DNA of 59,649 bases from Rubrivivax sp. GTDB lineage: Bacteria > Pseudomonadota > Gammaproteobacteria > Burkholderiales > Burkholderiaceae_C. The notes beneath the pieces were generated by a model. It saw nothing but the letters and a program-made list of their open reading frames with translations, was not told the DNA's origin and did not search any database. The translations under genes and the position numbers were made by a program. Below, piece after piece: positions 1 to 9,098 of this stretch. The DNA is taken from the NCBI GenBank assembly GCA_022842825.1, contig JALHOU010000007.1:1-59649 (forward strand). The letters are read 5' to 3'. The stretch's first letter is position 1. The number at the start of each line of letters is the position of its first letter.

Positions 1-2
1 CC

Positions 3-611
3 GCCGCGGCGCCCGCGCCGCCCGCGCCAACCCGCCAGCCGCACGCCGACAGCCGCGCGCCGCTGGTGCTGGACGCGGCGGCGCGCCTGTTCTGCCGCCA
101 GGGCTTCGAGGGCACCTCGGTGCGCGACATCGCCGGCGCCGCGGGCATGCTGCCTGGCTCCCTTTACTGCCACTTCGCCACCAAGGACGACCTGCTGGTG
201 GCCGTCTACCTGCGCGGCGTCGAGCAGATCTGCGCCGCCGTCGAGGCCGCCGTGTCGCCGCTCGCCGAGCCCTGGCCGCGGCTGGAGGCCGCCTGCGTGG
301 CGCACCTCGAGGCGATCCTGCGCGACGACGACTACGCACGAGTCGTGGTGCGCGTGCGGCCGGCCGACGTCCCCGGCGCGGCCGAGCGCCTCGTGGCCCA
401 GCGCGACCGCTACGAGGCGCTGTGGGCCGGCCTCGTCGCCGCGCTGCCATTGCCGCGCCGCACCGACCGCCGCGCCCTGCGGCTGATGCTGCTGGGCGCC
501 CTCAACTGGGCGCAGAACTGGTACCGCGCCGACGGCCACTCGTCGCCGCGCGTGCTGGCCCGCCAATTCACGGCCCTGCTGCGGCAGGGCCAGGAGACCG
601 CCACGCCATGA
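3..611 (+). CDS. TetR/AcrR-family transcriptional regulator (5' end outside window)
   Basis: The N-terminal helix-turn-helix is recognisable (residues after LDAAARLFCRQGFEGTSVR, followed by the recognition-helix motif GSLYCHFATKDDLL), so this is a one-component repressor of the TetR family. The frame stays open from base 3, and the first possible start inside the window (GTG at 66) would cut into the first helix, so the true start lies upstream. The C-terminal segment NWAQNWYRADG resembles TetR members that control acyl-CoA catabolism. It ends in an ATGA overlap with the mutase small-subunit gene, so it is co-transcribed with the operon it probably controls. The ligand is unknown; an acyl-CoA intermediate of the operon is the natural guess. 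Confidence 0.85.
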   Translation, partial: AAAPAPPAPTRQPHADSRAPLVLDAAARLFCRQGFEGTSVRDIAGAAGMLPGSLYCHFATKDDLLVAVYLRGVEQICAAVEAAVSPLAEPWPRLEAACVAHLEAILRDDDYARVVVRVRPADVPGAAERLVAQRDRYEALWAGLVAALPLPRRTDRRALRLMLLGALNWAQNWYRADGHSSPRVLARQFTALLRQGQETATP

Positions 612-1036
612 GCGAAGCCCCTGCCCTGATCCCCAAGGTGCTGATCACGAAGATCGGCTTCGACGGCCACGACCGCGGCAGCCGCGTCGTCGCCGCCGCG
701 CTGCGCGATGCTGGCATGGAGGTGATCTACACGCCGCCCTGGCAGGAGCTCGCCACCGTGGTGAAGCTGGCCACCGAGGAGGACGTCGACGTCATCGGCA
801 TCAGCTCGCTGGCCACCGACCACCTCATCGTGCCCAAGCTGATGGAGGCCCTGCGGGCCGCGGAGCTCGGCGACGTCGCCGTCATCGTCGGCGGCATCGT
901 GCCCGACGAGGACGAGCAGATGCTGCTCGAGGCCGGCGTGGCGCGCGTGTTCCACCCCGGCACCGCGCTGCCCGATATCGCCGCCAGCGTGCGTGCGCTG
1001 GCCGCCGAGGTGCGGGCGCGGCGCGCCACCGCCTGA
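608..1036 (+). CDS. Coenzyme-B12 acyl-CoA mutase, small (cobalamin-binding) subunit
   Basis: A 142-residue protein that matches the stand-alone B12-binding domain of methylmalonyl-, isobutyryl- and 2-hydroxyisobutyryl-CoA mutases (about 135-145 residues). The cobalamin-ligand motif DxHxxG is present as GFDGHDRGSR near residues 18-27, and the GG loop of the Rossmann-like domain as VIVGGIVPDED. The ATG at 608 is chosen because it overlaps the upstream TGA by 4 bp (ATGA) and begins just before the conserved KVLITKIGFDGHD strand. It should pair with the large subunit encoded 48 bp downstream to form the active mutase. Substrate is discussed under the large subunit. Confidence 0.92.
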   Translation: MSEAPALIPKVLITKIGFDGHDRGSRVVAAALRDAGMEVIYTPPWQELATVVKLATEEDVDVIGISSLATDHLIVPKLMEALRAAELGDVAVIVGGIVPDEDEQMLLEAGVARVFHPGTALPDIAASVRALAAEVRARRATA

Positions 1037-1084
1037 GCCGCCGTCACTACCCTCGTGCGCCTACCGCCTTCCGGAGCCCTCCTC

Positions 1085-2785
1085 ATGAACAAGCCTTTCG
1101 ACGCCCCGCTCGCGGCCCTGCCCGCAGACGCCTCGATCGCCCCCGACACCGCCCTCGCCCGCTGGCAGGAGGAGTACGCGGCGCAGATCGGCACCGACCG
1201 CCCCGTGGTCAACCGCTCCGGCGTGCCGATCAAGCCGCTGTACACCGCCGCCGACTGGCAGCCTGCGCACGAGACCGAGCACGGCCTGCCGGGCCAGGCA
1301 CCGTACACGCGCGGCATCTACGCCACCATGCACCGCGGCCGCACCTGGACGCAGCGGCAGCTCATCGGCCTCGGCACCCCCGCCGAATACAACGCGCGGC
1401 TGCTCGACGTGCTGGCCGCCGGCGCCACGGCGGTGTCGCTGATCCCGTGCAACTCGGTCTTCCGCGGCTACGACATGGACGAGTCGCACGTCGAGTTGCT
1501 CGGCACCTGCGGCACGGTGGTCAACACCGCCGGCCACATGGACCGCGCGCTGCAAGGCGTCGACCTGGCCGCCACCTCGTGCGCCATGAACGACCCGAGC
1601 CCGTTCACGCTGCTGGCCTTCATGCTCGCCGCCGCGAAGAAGCGCGGCACCGACTGGCGGCAGGTGAGCGGCACCAGCAACCAGAGCGACTATCTCAGCC
1701 ACTATGTCGCCAACCACATGTTCTTCCGCATCGCGCTGCCCGGCGCGCGGCGCATCCTCGGCGACCACATCGAGTTCTGCAACCGCTTCGTGCCCAAGTG
1801 GAATCCGATGTCGGTGGTGGGCCAGCACATGCAGCAGGCCGGCGCCACGCCGGCCGAGGCCATGGCCTTCACGCTCAGCAGCGCGATCCAGAACGCCGAG
1901 GACTGCATCGCCCGCGGCATGGACCCCGACGCCTTCCTGCCACGCTTCACCTTCTTCTTCGACATCTCCATCAGCTTCTTCGAGGAGATTGCCAAGTTCC
2001 GCGCCGCGCGCCGCATCTGGGCGAAGGTGACGCGCGAGCGCCTGGGCGCCAAGGACCCGCGCAGCTGGCGCTTCAAGTTCCACGGCCAGACCTCGGGCGT
2101 GGACCTCACCCGCCAGCAGCCGCTGAACAACGTCGCGCGCGTGGCGGTGCAGGCGATGGCCGGCATCTTCGGCGGCCTGCAGTCGCTGCACACCGACGCC
2201 TACGACGAGGCGCTGTCGTGCCCGAGCGAGTTCGGCGCGCGCATCGCCGTGGCCACGCAGAACATCCTTCGCGAAGAGGCGCACCTCACCGATGTCATCG
2301 ACCCGCTGGGCGGCAGCCACTACGTGGAGGCGCTCACCGACCAGATGCAGGCCGAGATCGAGCGCGTCATGGGCCTCGTGCAGGGCGCCGGCGGCATGTA
2401 CCAGGCGGTCGAGACCGGCCTCGTGCAGCGTTTGATCGGCGACTCGGCGCGGCGTTTCCAGGCGCGCATCGACAACGGCGAGCAGACCGTCGTGGGTGTC
2501 AACGCGTACGCGGTGGACGAAGACCGCAGCGCGCGCCCCATCAACGCACGCCCCGACCGTGCCGCCATGCTCGCGCACCTCGACGACTTCCGCGCCTTCA
2601 AGACCGCCCGCTCGTCGGCCGCCGTGCAGCAGGCTCTTGGCGCGCTGGCGGGCGCCGCGCAGGACCCGCGCGACAACGTCTTCGGCCGCGTTGTCGAGGC
2701 CGCCGAAGCCGGCTGCACGCACGGCGAGATCTGCGCCACGCTGCGCCGCGAGCTCGGCTTTGGCCACGTGCAGGCACTCGTGTGA
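1085..2785 (+). CDS. Coenzyme-B12 acyl-CoA mutase, large subunit, atypical active site
   Basis: A 566-residue TIM-barrel subunit of the methylmalonyl-CoA mutase superfamily, the length of separate large subunits such as IcmA or HcmA. The ATG at 1085 has GGAG about 10 bp upstream; a GTG at 1055 is less likely. The catalytic-His segment is conserved ([10 protein letters not shown]248, equivalent to His244 of Propionibacterium methylmalonyl-CoA mutase). Substrate-determining positions are not. The Tyr/Phe/Ile position of MCM/ICM/HCM is Leu93 (RQLIGLG), the Arg/Gln position is Asn210 (HYVANHM), the usual GTIQND is GTSNQSD (residues 196-202), and the FDLPT-like loop reads IPCNSV (120-125). It therefore probably does not use methylmalonyl-CoA. 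Substrate unknown; branched or hydroxylated acyl-CoAs are possible. It overlaps the next gene by 4 bp (GTGA). Confidence 0.88.
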   Translation: MNKPFDAPLAALPADASIAPDTALARWQEEYAAQIGTDRPVVNRSGVPIKPLYTAADWQPAHETEHGLPGQAPYTRGIYATMHRGRTWTQRQLIGLGTPAEYNARLLDVLAAGATAVSLIPCNSVFRGYDMDESHVELLGTCGTVVNTAGHMDRALQGVDLAATSCAMNDPSPFTLLAFMLAAAKKRGTDWRQVSGTSNQSDYLSHYVANHMFFRIALPGARRILGDHIEFCNRFVPKWNPMSVVGQHMQQAGATPAEAMAFTLSSAIQNAEDCIARGMDPDAFLPRFTFFFDISISFFEEIAKFRAARRIWAKVTRERLGAKDPRSWRFKFHGQTSGVDLTRQQPLNNVARVAVQAMAGIFGGLQSLHTDAYDEALSCPSEFGARIAVATQNILREEAHLTDVIDPLGGSHYVEALTDQMQAEIERVMGLVQGAGGMYQAVETGLVQRLIGDSARRFQARIDNGEQTVVGVNAYAVDEDRSARPINARPDRAAMLAHLDDFRAFKTARSSAAVQQALGALAGAAQDPRDNVFGRVVEAAEAGCTHGEICATLRRELGFGHVQALV

Positions 2786-4059
2786 CCGACGCGGCTGCTC
2801 ACGGGAAGGCGCAGACCCATGCGCACCCACGCGCGCACGCGCCCGCCCGCGCCAGCGATCCGCTTCTGCCCCCAGGCCTGCTGCACGGCGACCGCCGCGC
2901 CGTGGCACGCACCATCAGCTGCATCGAGCAGGGCGCGCCGGAGGCCGCCGCGCTGCGCGCGGCGCTGGCGCCGCACCTGGGCCGCGCGCACGTCGTCGGC
3001 ATCACCGGTGCACCGGGCGCCGGCAAGTCCACGCTCGTGCACGCCTTGCTGGGCGAGTTGCTGGCGCGCGGGCAGCGCATCGGCGTCGTCGCCGTCGACC
3101 CTTCCAGCCCCCTGAGCGGCGGCGCCGTGCTCGGCGACCGCGTGCGCATGGGCGAGCATGGCGCGCACGCCGACGTCTTCATCCGCTCGGTGGCCTCGCG
3201 CGGCCATCTGGGAGGCCTTTCGCCCGGCACGCGCGCCATCGTCGACGTGCTCGACGCCGCCGGCTTCGACACCGTCATCGTCGAGACCGTGGGCACCGGC
3301 CAGTCCGAGGTGGAGATCCTGCGCGTCGCCGACACGCGCATCGTCGTCTGCCCGCCCGGGCTGGGCGACGAGGTGCAGGCGAGCAAGGCCGGCATCCTCG
3401 AGATCGCCGACCTGCTGGTGGTGAGCAAGGCCGACCTGCCCGGCGCCGAGGCCACCGTGCGCCACCTGCGCGAGATGCTGCAGCTGCGCGCCCAGCCCGC
3501 GGCCGCGGCCTGGAAGGTGCCTGTGCTGAGCGTCAGCGCCGGCACCCCTGCAGGCGCGGCGGCGCAGGGTGTCGCCGCGCTGGCGGAGACCACGCTGGAG
3601 CACGGCCGCCATGGCGGCCATGGCCGGCGCCTGCATGCCGATGCGAAGTCGGCCGCCGCCGCGGCACGCGTATTCCGCCTGGCCGCCAGCGACCCCTTCA
3701 TCAGCATCACCGGCATCACCTGCCAACGCGGCGGGCCCGGCGAGGCCGAGGTGCGCCTGCACCTGCGCGCGGAACACCTCAACTTCAACGGCTCCTGCCA
3801 CGGCGGTGTCATCTTCGCCCTCGCCGACACCGCCTTCGGCCTGGCGTCCAACTCGCACGGCACCGTGGCCGCCGGCATCGACGCCCACATCACCTACCAG
3901 CAGGCCGCGCGCGCCGGCGACACACTGATGGCACATGCACGCGAGGTCTCGCGCAGCCGCAAGCTGGCGGTGTACCGCGTGGACGTCACGCGCGCGGACG
4001 GTCGCGCCATCTCCAGCTTCACCGGCACCGTCTACCTCACGAGCGAGCATCACCCCTGA
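2782..4059 (+). CDS. MeaB/ArgK-type GTPase fused to PaaI-type hotdog thioesterase
   Basis: One uninterrupted 425-residue frame with two domains. Residues about 35-275 are a G3E GTPase of the MeaB family, which loads and protects B12 mutases: Walker A GAPGAGKS (76-83), AVDPSS (104-109), ETVGTGQSE (168-176) and SKAD (215-218) in place of NKxD. Residues about 290-425 are a PaaI-like hotdog acyl-CoA thioesterase with the signature [18 protein letters not shown] (336-353). The linker is His/Gly/Ala-rich (274-296), and no in-frame ATG or GTG there could restart translation. MeaB proteins are usually about 330 residues; here the C-terminal dimerisation part seems replaced by the hotdog domain. The GTG start overlaps the mutase stop (GTGA). 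Inference: chaperoning and thioester editing are coupled to the mutase. Confidence 0.88.
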   Translation: MTDAAAHGKAQTHAHPRAHAPARASDPLLPPGLLHGDRRAVARTISCIEQGAPEAAALRAALAPHLGRAHVVGITGAPGAGKSTLVHALLGELLARGQRIGVVAVDPSSPLSGGAVLGDRVRMGEHGAHADVFIRSVASRGHLGGLSPGTRAIVDVLDAAGFDTVIVETVGTGQSEVEILRVADTRIVVCPPGLGDEVQASKAGILEIADLLVVSKADLPGAEATVRHLREMLQLRAQPAAAAWKVPVLSVSAGTPAGAAAQGVAALAETTLEHGRHGGHGRRLHADAKSAAAAARVFRLAASDPFISITGITCQRGGPGEAEVRLHLRAEHLNFNGSCHGGVIFALADTAFGLASNSHGTVAAGIDAHITYQQAARAGDTLMAHAREVSRSRKLAVYRVDVTRADGRAISSFTGTVYLTSEHHP

Positions 4060-4106
4060 GCGCTGCATGCCGCACGCCGCGCGCCGCGCGCCGCTAGGGG
4101 CTAACG

Positions 4107-5006
4107 ATGATGGCCTCGACGCACAGCGCTCCGAACAATCACCGGCCACACAAGCCCGCACGGATGAACCCGCCACCGCCTCCTCACGCCGCGCTGCTGC
4201 AGGCCGATGCCGTGCACCTCGGCTTCGGGGGCATCAAGGCCCTGGCAGGCGTCTCGCTCAGCGCGCGCGCGGGCGAGATCACCGCCATCATCGGCCCCAA
4301 CGGTGCCGGCAAGACGAGCCTGTTCAACACCATCTCCGGCTTCTACCGCCCGCAGCAGGGCCGCATCGCCTTCGCCGGGCAGGACATCACGCGCGTCGGC
4401 GCCGCACGCCGCGCCGCCATGGGCCTGGCGCGCACGTTCCAGAACGTGGCGCTCTTCCGCGGCATGAGCGTGCTCGACAACATCAAGCTCGGCGGCCACA
4501 CACGGCTGGGCGCCAACCCGCTGACGGCGCTGTGGTACCTGGGCCCGGCGCAGCGCGAGGAAATGGCCTTGCGCCGCGAGATCGAGCGCGAGGTCATCGA
4601 CTTTCTCGAGATCGACCACGTGCGCCACCAGGCGGTGGCCGCGCTGCCCTACGGGCTGCAGAAGCGCGTCGAGCTCGCGCGGGCGCTGGCCATGCGGCCC
4701 AAGGTGCTGATGCTCGACGAGCCGGTGGCCGGCATGAACCGCGAGGAAACCGAGGACATGGCGCGCTTCATCCTCGACATCCAGGAGGAGCGTGGCATCA
4801 CGGTGCTGCTGATCGAGCACGACATGGGCCTCGTCATGGACATCGCCAACCACGTCGTGGTGCTGAACTTCGGCCAGGTCATCGGCGAAGGCACGCCGGC
4901 CGAGGTGCGGCACGACCCCGAGGTGGTGCGGGCCTATCTCGGCGAGAGGGCGGCGGCCGCCGCGCCTGCGGCAGCACCGGCCGGCAGCGCCACGGTGGGG
5001 GCATGA
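4107..5006 (+). CDS. livG: Branched-chain-type ABC importer ATPase LivG
   Basis: A 299-residue ATP-binding subunit of the HAAT (LIV-type) family. It shows Walker A GPNGAGKTS, a Q-loop, Walker B VLMLDEP and the LivG-typical stretch PVAGMNREE, where most ABC proteins have other sequence. The ATG at 4107 follows AGGGG by about 7 bp; a later Met (4164) has no ribosome-binding site. Before the ABC domain is a Pro/His-rich leader of about 30 residues, and the C-terminus is Ala-rich. Its stop overlaps the livH start (ATGA). It supplies energy for uptake of a carboxylate or amino-acid-like substrate that the rest of the operon presumably degrades. Confidence 0.93.
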   Translation: MMASTHSAPNNHRPHKPARMNPPPPPHAALLQADAVHLGFGGIKALAGVSLSARAGEITAIIGPNGAGKTSLFNTISGFYRPQQGRIAFAGQDITRVGAARRAAMGLARTFQNVALFRGMSVLDNIKLGGHTRLGANPLTALWYLGPAQREEMALRREIEREVIDFLEIDHVRHQAVAALPYGLQKRVELARALAMRPKVLMLDEPVAGMNREETEDMARFILDIQEERGITVLLIEHDMGLVMDIANHVVVLNFGQVIGEGTPAEVRHDPEVVRAYLGERAAAAAPAAAPAGSATVGA

Positions 5007-5896
5007 ACAGCGCCGCCTTCGACTGGGTCGCGCTGGCCGAATACTCGGCCATCGGCCTGCTCTCCGGCGGCCTGCTCGCGCTCGTGGCGCTCGGCTTCGT
5101 GCTCATCTACAAGGGCACGGGCGTCATCAACTTTGCGATGGGCGAGTTCATGATGCTGGGCGCCTACTTCTTCTACACCGCCAACGTGATGTGGAAGTTG
5201 CCGATGGGCCTGGCACTGGCGCTCACGCTGGCCGCGGTGGCCCTCGTGGCGGCGCTGATCGAGCGCGCCCTGCTCAGGCCGCTGTCGGGGCAGCCGGTGA
5301 TCTCGGTGCTGATGGCTACCATCGGCCTGGCCAGCGCGCTGCACGGCGCCGTCGAGGGTGTCTGGGGCGGTCAGAACCTCGAGATGCCGCAGGTGCTGCC
5401 GCGCAAGCCCTTCACGCCGGGCGACATCCTCATTCCCGGCCAGGTGGTGTGGAGCTTCGTGCTGGCGACAGTGGTGATCACCGCCTTCACGCTGTACTTC
5501 CGCTTCTCGCGCACCGGCATCGCGATGCGCGCCGCCGCCAGCGACCCCGTCACCGCCTACGTCATGGGCATCGATGTGCGGCGCACGCAGGCGCTGACGT
5601 GGATGTTCGCCGGCATCGTGGGTGCCATGGCCGGCATCGTCGTCGCCTCGATGACGAGCCTGTCGCCGGCGCTGGGCGGTGCGGCGCTCGGCGTGCTGGC
5701 GGTCATCATCCTCGGCGGGCTGGACAGCATCGCCGGCGCCATCGTCGCCGGGCTCCTGGTCGGGCTCATCGAGAGCCTCACCGCCGCCTACCTCGGCGGC
5801 AAGGTGCGCGACATCGTGCCCTACGCCACCGTGCTCATCATCCTGCTCGTGCGGCCGTACGGCCTGTTCGGCACGCGGCAGATCGAACGGCTGTAG
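5003..5896 (+). CDS. livH: Branched-chain-type ABC importer permease LivH
   Basis: A 297-residue hydrophobic inner-membrane permease of the LivH type, with the characteristic start LSGGLLALVALGFVLIYK and the loop GVINFAMGEFMMLGAY. Further segments give about eight predicted membrane spans, including the conserved SLSPALGGAALGVLAVIILGG region. The ATG at 5003 is fixed by the 4 bp overlap with livG. With LivM it forms the transmembrane channel of the importer. The gene is followed, 22 bp later, by livM. Confidence 0.93.
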   Translation: MNSAAFDWVALAEYSAIGLLSGGLLALVALGFVLIYKGTGVINFAMGEFMMLGAYFFYTANVMWKLPMGLALALTLAAVALVAALIERALLRPLSGQPVISVLMATIGLASALHGAVEGVWGGQNLEMPQVLPRKPFTPGDILIPGQVVWSFVLATVVITAFTLYFRFSRTGIAMRAAASDPVTAYVMGIDVRRTQALTWMFAGIVGAMAGIVVASMTSLSPALGGAALGVLAVIILGGLDSIAGAIVAGLLVGLIESLTAAYLGGKVRDIVPYATVLIILLVRPYGLFGTRQIERL

Positions 5897-5918
5897 CCCG
5901 CGCCAGGAAAGAGACCCC

Positions 5919-6959
5919 ATGCGCATCGGCGACTTCCGCGCAAGCTACGCGCACGACGAGGCGATCTGGCCCACGCGCGTGCAGCGCCTGTGGCTGGCCG
6001 CGCTGGCCGTGGCGCTGCTCGTCTTTCCGTTCACGGCCAACAGCTACGTCGTGAGCCTGGCCTGCATCGTCGGCATCCACTGCATCGCCGCGGCGGGGCT
6101 GAACATCATGACCGGCTACACCGGACTCATCTCGCTGGGCCATGCGGCGTTCATGGGCGTGGGCTGCTACACGGCGGCCTGGCTCGCCAAGCAGGGGTTG
6201 CCGTTCTTCGTCACGCTGCCGGCCGCGGGCCTGATGGCGGCGGCACTGGGCATCATCGTCGGCCTGCCGAGCCTGCGCATCAAGGGCCTGTACCTGGCGG
6301 TGGCGACGCTGGCCACGCAGTTCCTGCTCGTCTACGTCTTCCGCGAGTGGGAAAGCGTCACCGGCGGCGTGCGCGGCGTCAACGTGCCGAATGCGAGCCT
6401 GTTCGGCTTCGAGCTGCTCAACGACCACCGCATGTACTTCCTCATCGTGCCGGTGGCGGCGCTGATGCTGGTGGGTGCGCGCAACCTCTTTCGCACGCGC
6501 GTGGGGCGCGCCTTCATCGCCATCCGCGACAAGGACATCTCGGCCGAGGTGCTGGGCATCGACCTGCTGCACTACAAGCTGGCGTCGTTCGCGATCGGCT
6601 CGTTCTACGCCGGCGTGGCCGGCGCACTGCTCGGCTACTTCTACCGGGCGATGACGCCCGAGTACTTCACGCTGCAGCTGTCCATCTTCTACCTCGCCGC
6701 CATCATCGTCGGCGGCCTGGGCAGCATGCTGGGCACGATCCTTGGCGCGGTCTTCATGACGCTGGTGCCCGAGCTGCTGCGCGGCGTCGTCGCCATCATT
6801 GCGCAGTGGGCACCGCGCGCCACCGAGGTGCTGAGCCCGGCGCAGCAGGTGGTGTTCGGCATCCTCATCATGGGTTTTCTCGTCTTCGAGCCGCATGGCC
6901 TGCTGGAAGTCTGGCGGCGCGTGCGCAGGACCTTTCACCTGTGGCCCTTCCGGGCCTGA
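5919..6959 (+). CDS. livM: Branched-chain-type ABC importer permease LivM
   Basis: A 346-residue LivM-type permease. It carries the family motifs NIMTGYTGLISLGHAAFMG near residue 62 and LPSLRIKGLYLAVATLA near residue 110, plus an EAA-like loop (IRDKDISAEVLGID). The ATG at 5919 follows AGGAAAGAG at good spacing. It pairs with LivH as the second channel subunit. The C-terminus FEPHGLLEVWRRVRRTFHLWPF is a basic cytoplasmic tail typical of the family. Confidence 0.93.
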   Translation: MRIGDFRASYAHDEAIWPTRVQRLWLAALAVALLVFPFTANSYVVSLACIVGIHCIAAAGLNIMTGYTGLISLGHAAFMGVGCYTAAWLAKQGLPFFVTLPAAGLMAAALGIIVGLPSLRIKGLYLAVATLATQFLLVYVFREWESVTGGVRGVNVPNASLFGFELLNDHRMYFLIVPVAALMLVGARNLFRTRVGRAFIAIRDKDISAEVLGIDLLHYKLASFAIGSFYAGVAGALLGYFYRAMTPEYFTLQLSIFYLAAIIVGGLGSMLGTILGAVFMTLVPELLRGVVAIIAQWAPRATEVLSPAQQVVFGILIMGFLVFEPHGLLEVWRRVRRTFHLWPFRA

Positions 6960-7021
6960 CGCCCCTTCCGCCCGCGACGCAACCACCCCTCACCCACCTC
7001 TCACCCACCCAGGAGCCCGCC

Positions 7022-8251
7022 ATGAGCCACCATGACCTGAGCAACCCCCAGCGCCGCCGCCTCGTCGGTGCCGGCCTCGGCGCCGCCGGTGCCACCGCCC
7101 TCTCGGCGCTGCCGTTGCGCGCGGCCCTGGCGCAAAGCGGCGAAATCGTCGTCGCCGCCGCGCCACCCATCACCGGCGTGTTCGCGTTCGCCGGCGTCGG
7201 CCTGCACCAGGGCCTGGGCGACTACTGCCAATGGCGCAACGAAGCCAGGAAGGGCGTCGCCGGCCGCCTGCTGCGCTACGTCGGCGAAGACTCGGGCTAC
7301 AAGATGGACCAGGCGATGGCTGTCTTCAAGAAGTTGATGGGCGCGCACAAGCCGCCGGTGTTCTACGGCGACAGCACGGCCTGGGCCAAGGCCGCCGCGC
7401 AGGAAGTGAGCCAGCTCGGCACCACGCTCACCTCGAGCCCGAGCTTCAGCTCCGACCTCGCCGACCCGAAGAACGCGCCCTACTACTTCATGGCCGGCCC
7501 CACCTACACGGCGATGGGCGAGATCCTGCTCGAGTACATCAATCGCACCTCGCGCGGCGCCACCAAGCCGGCAGTGGCCATCGTCTACAGCGACACCGAA
7601 TTCGGCCGCGACCCCATCCCCGGCATCAAGGCCAAGGCGCAGGCACTGCAGATCCCGCTCGTGCAGGAGATCGTCACCAAGCCCGGGGCCGTGGACGTGA
7701 GCAGCGAGGTCGCCAAGCTGCGCCGTGCCAAGCCCGACTACGTCATCTTCCATGGCTACGTGCTGGCGCCGATCCCCGAGTTCATCAAGCAGATGCGCGA
7801 GGCCGGCATGAGCACGGTGCCGATGGGCACCATCTGGAGCATGGACAAGACCACAGTCGATGCCATGGGTGCCGCCGGCCAGGGCTGGATGGGCGTGATG
7901 CCCTACCGCTACAGCTACGACACCGAAGGCGCGCCGACGATGCAGGCGATCAAGGACTTCGCCGCCAAGGCGCGGCCGAACATGCCCTACGTGCCGCTGT
8001 TCTACACGCACGGCTGGCTGGTTGGCATGATCTTCGCCGAGGTCATCGAGCGCACGCTGAAGGCCGGCAAGCCGCTGACGGGGCCCAACATGAAGGCGGC
8101 CCTCGAGAGCATCGACAACTGGGACACCGGCGGCGTCACCGGCCTGCTCGTGTCGTTGAAGGGACACCAGATCCCCAGCGGCCGCATCTACACCTACGAC
8201 GCGACTTCCAAGCTGCTGCAGCCGGCGAGCGGTTGGATCAAGACCGCCTGA
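7022..8251 (+). CDS. livK: LivK-type periplasmic substrate-binding protein
   Basis: A 409-residue type I periplasmic binding protein of the branched-chain amino-acid (LivK/Peripla_BP_6) family, preceded by AGGAG at the right distance. The N-terminus has a twin-arginine-like signal (NPQRRRLVGAGLGAAGA, then cleavage near ALAQSG). The mature part starts EIVVAAAPPITGVFAFAG, the usual first strand and ligand loop. Such proteins in catabolic operons bind aromatic, branched or dicarboxylic acids as often as amino acids; which ligand is bound cannot be read from the sequence. It sits between livM and livF in the same operon. Confidence 0.92.
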   Translation: MSHHDLSNPQRRRLVGAGLGAAGATALSALPLRAALAQSGEIVVAAAPPITGVFAFAGVGLHQGLGDYCQWRNEARKGVAGRLLRYVGEDSGYKMDQAMAVFKKLMGAHKPPVFYGDSTAWAKAAAQEVSQLGTTLTSSPSFSSDLADPKNAPYYFMAGPTYTAMGEILLEYINRTSRGATKPAVAIVYSDTEFGRDPIPGIKAKAQALQIPLVQEIVTKPGAVDVSSEVAKLRRAKPDYVIFHGYVLAPIPEFIKQMREAGMSTVPMGTIWSMDKTTVDAMGAAGQGWMGVMPYRYSYDTEGAPTMQAIKDFAAKARPNMPYVPLFYTHGWLVGMIFAEVIERTLKAGKPLTGPNMKAALESIDNWDTGGVTGLLVSLKGHQIPSGRIYTYDATSKLLQPASGWIKTA

Positions 8252-8285
8252 TCCAGCGCCGCCTTGGTCCCGGCATCCGCCCGCC

Positions 8286-9094
<809 letters not shown>

Positions 9095-9098
<4 letters not shown>

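Noticed and set aside
1085-2785. Calling the gene methylmalonyl-CoA mutase
   Set aside because: Residues that bind the methylmalonyl carboxylate (Tyr89 and Arg207 in the reference enzyme) are Leu and Asn here.
1061-2908. 615-codon open frame on the minus strand across the mutase gene
   Set aside because: Translation is Arg/Ala/His/Gly-rich with no motifs, typical of the antisense of a GC-rich gene; the + strand gene is unmistakable.
2320-4176. 618-codon minus-strand open frame across the GTPase-thioesterase gene
   Set aside because: Low-information composition and no domain; it is a shadow of the + strand gene.
5838-6986. 382-codon minus-strand open frame across livM
   Set aside because: Polar, repetitive translation without motifs, opposite a clear membrane protein.
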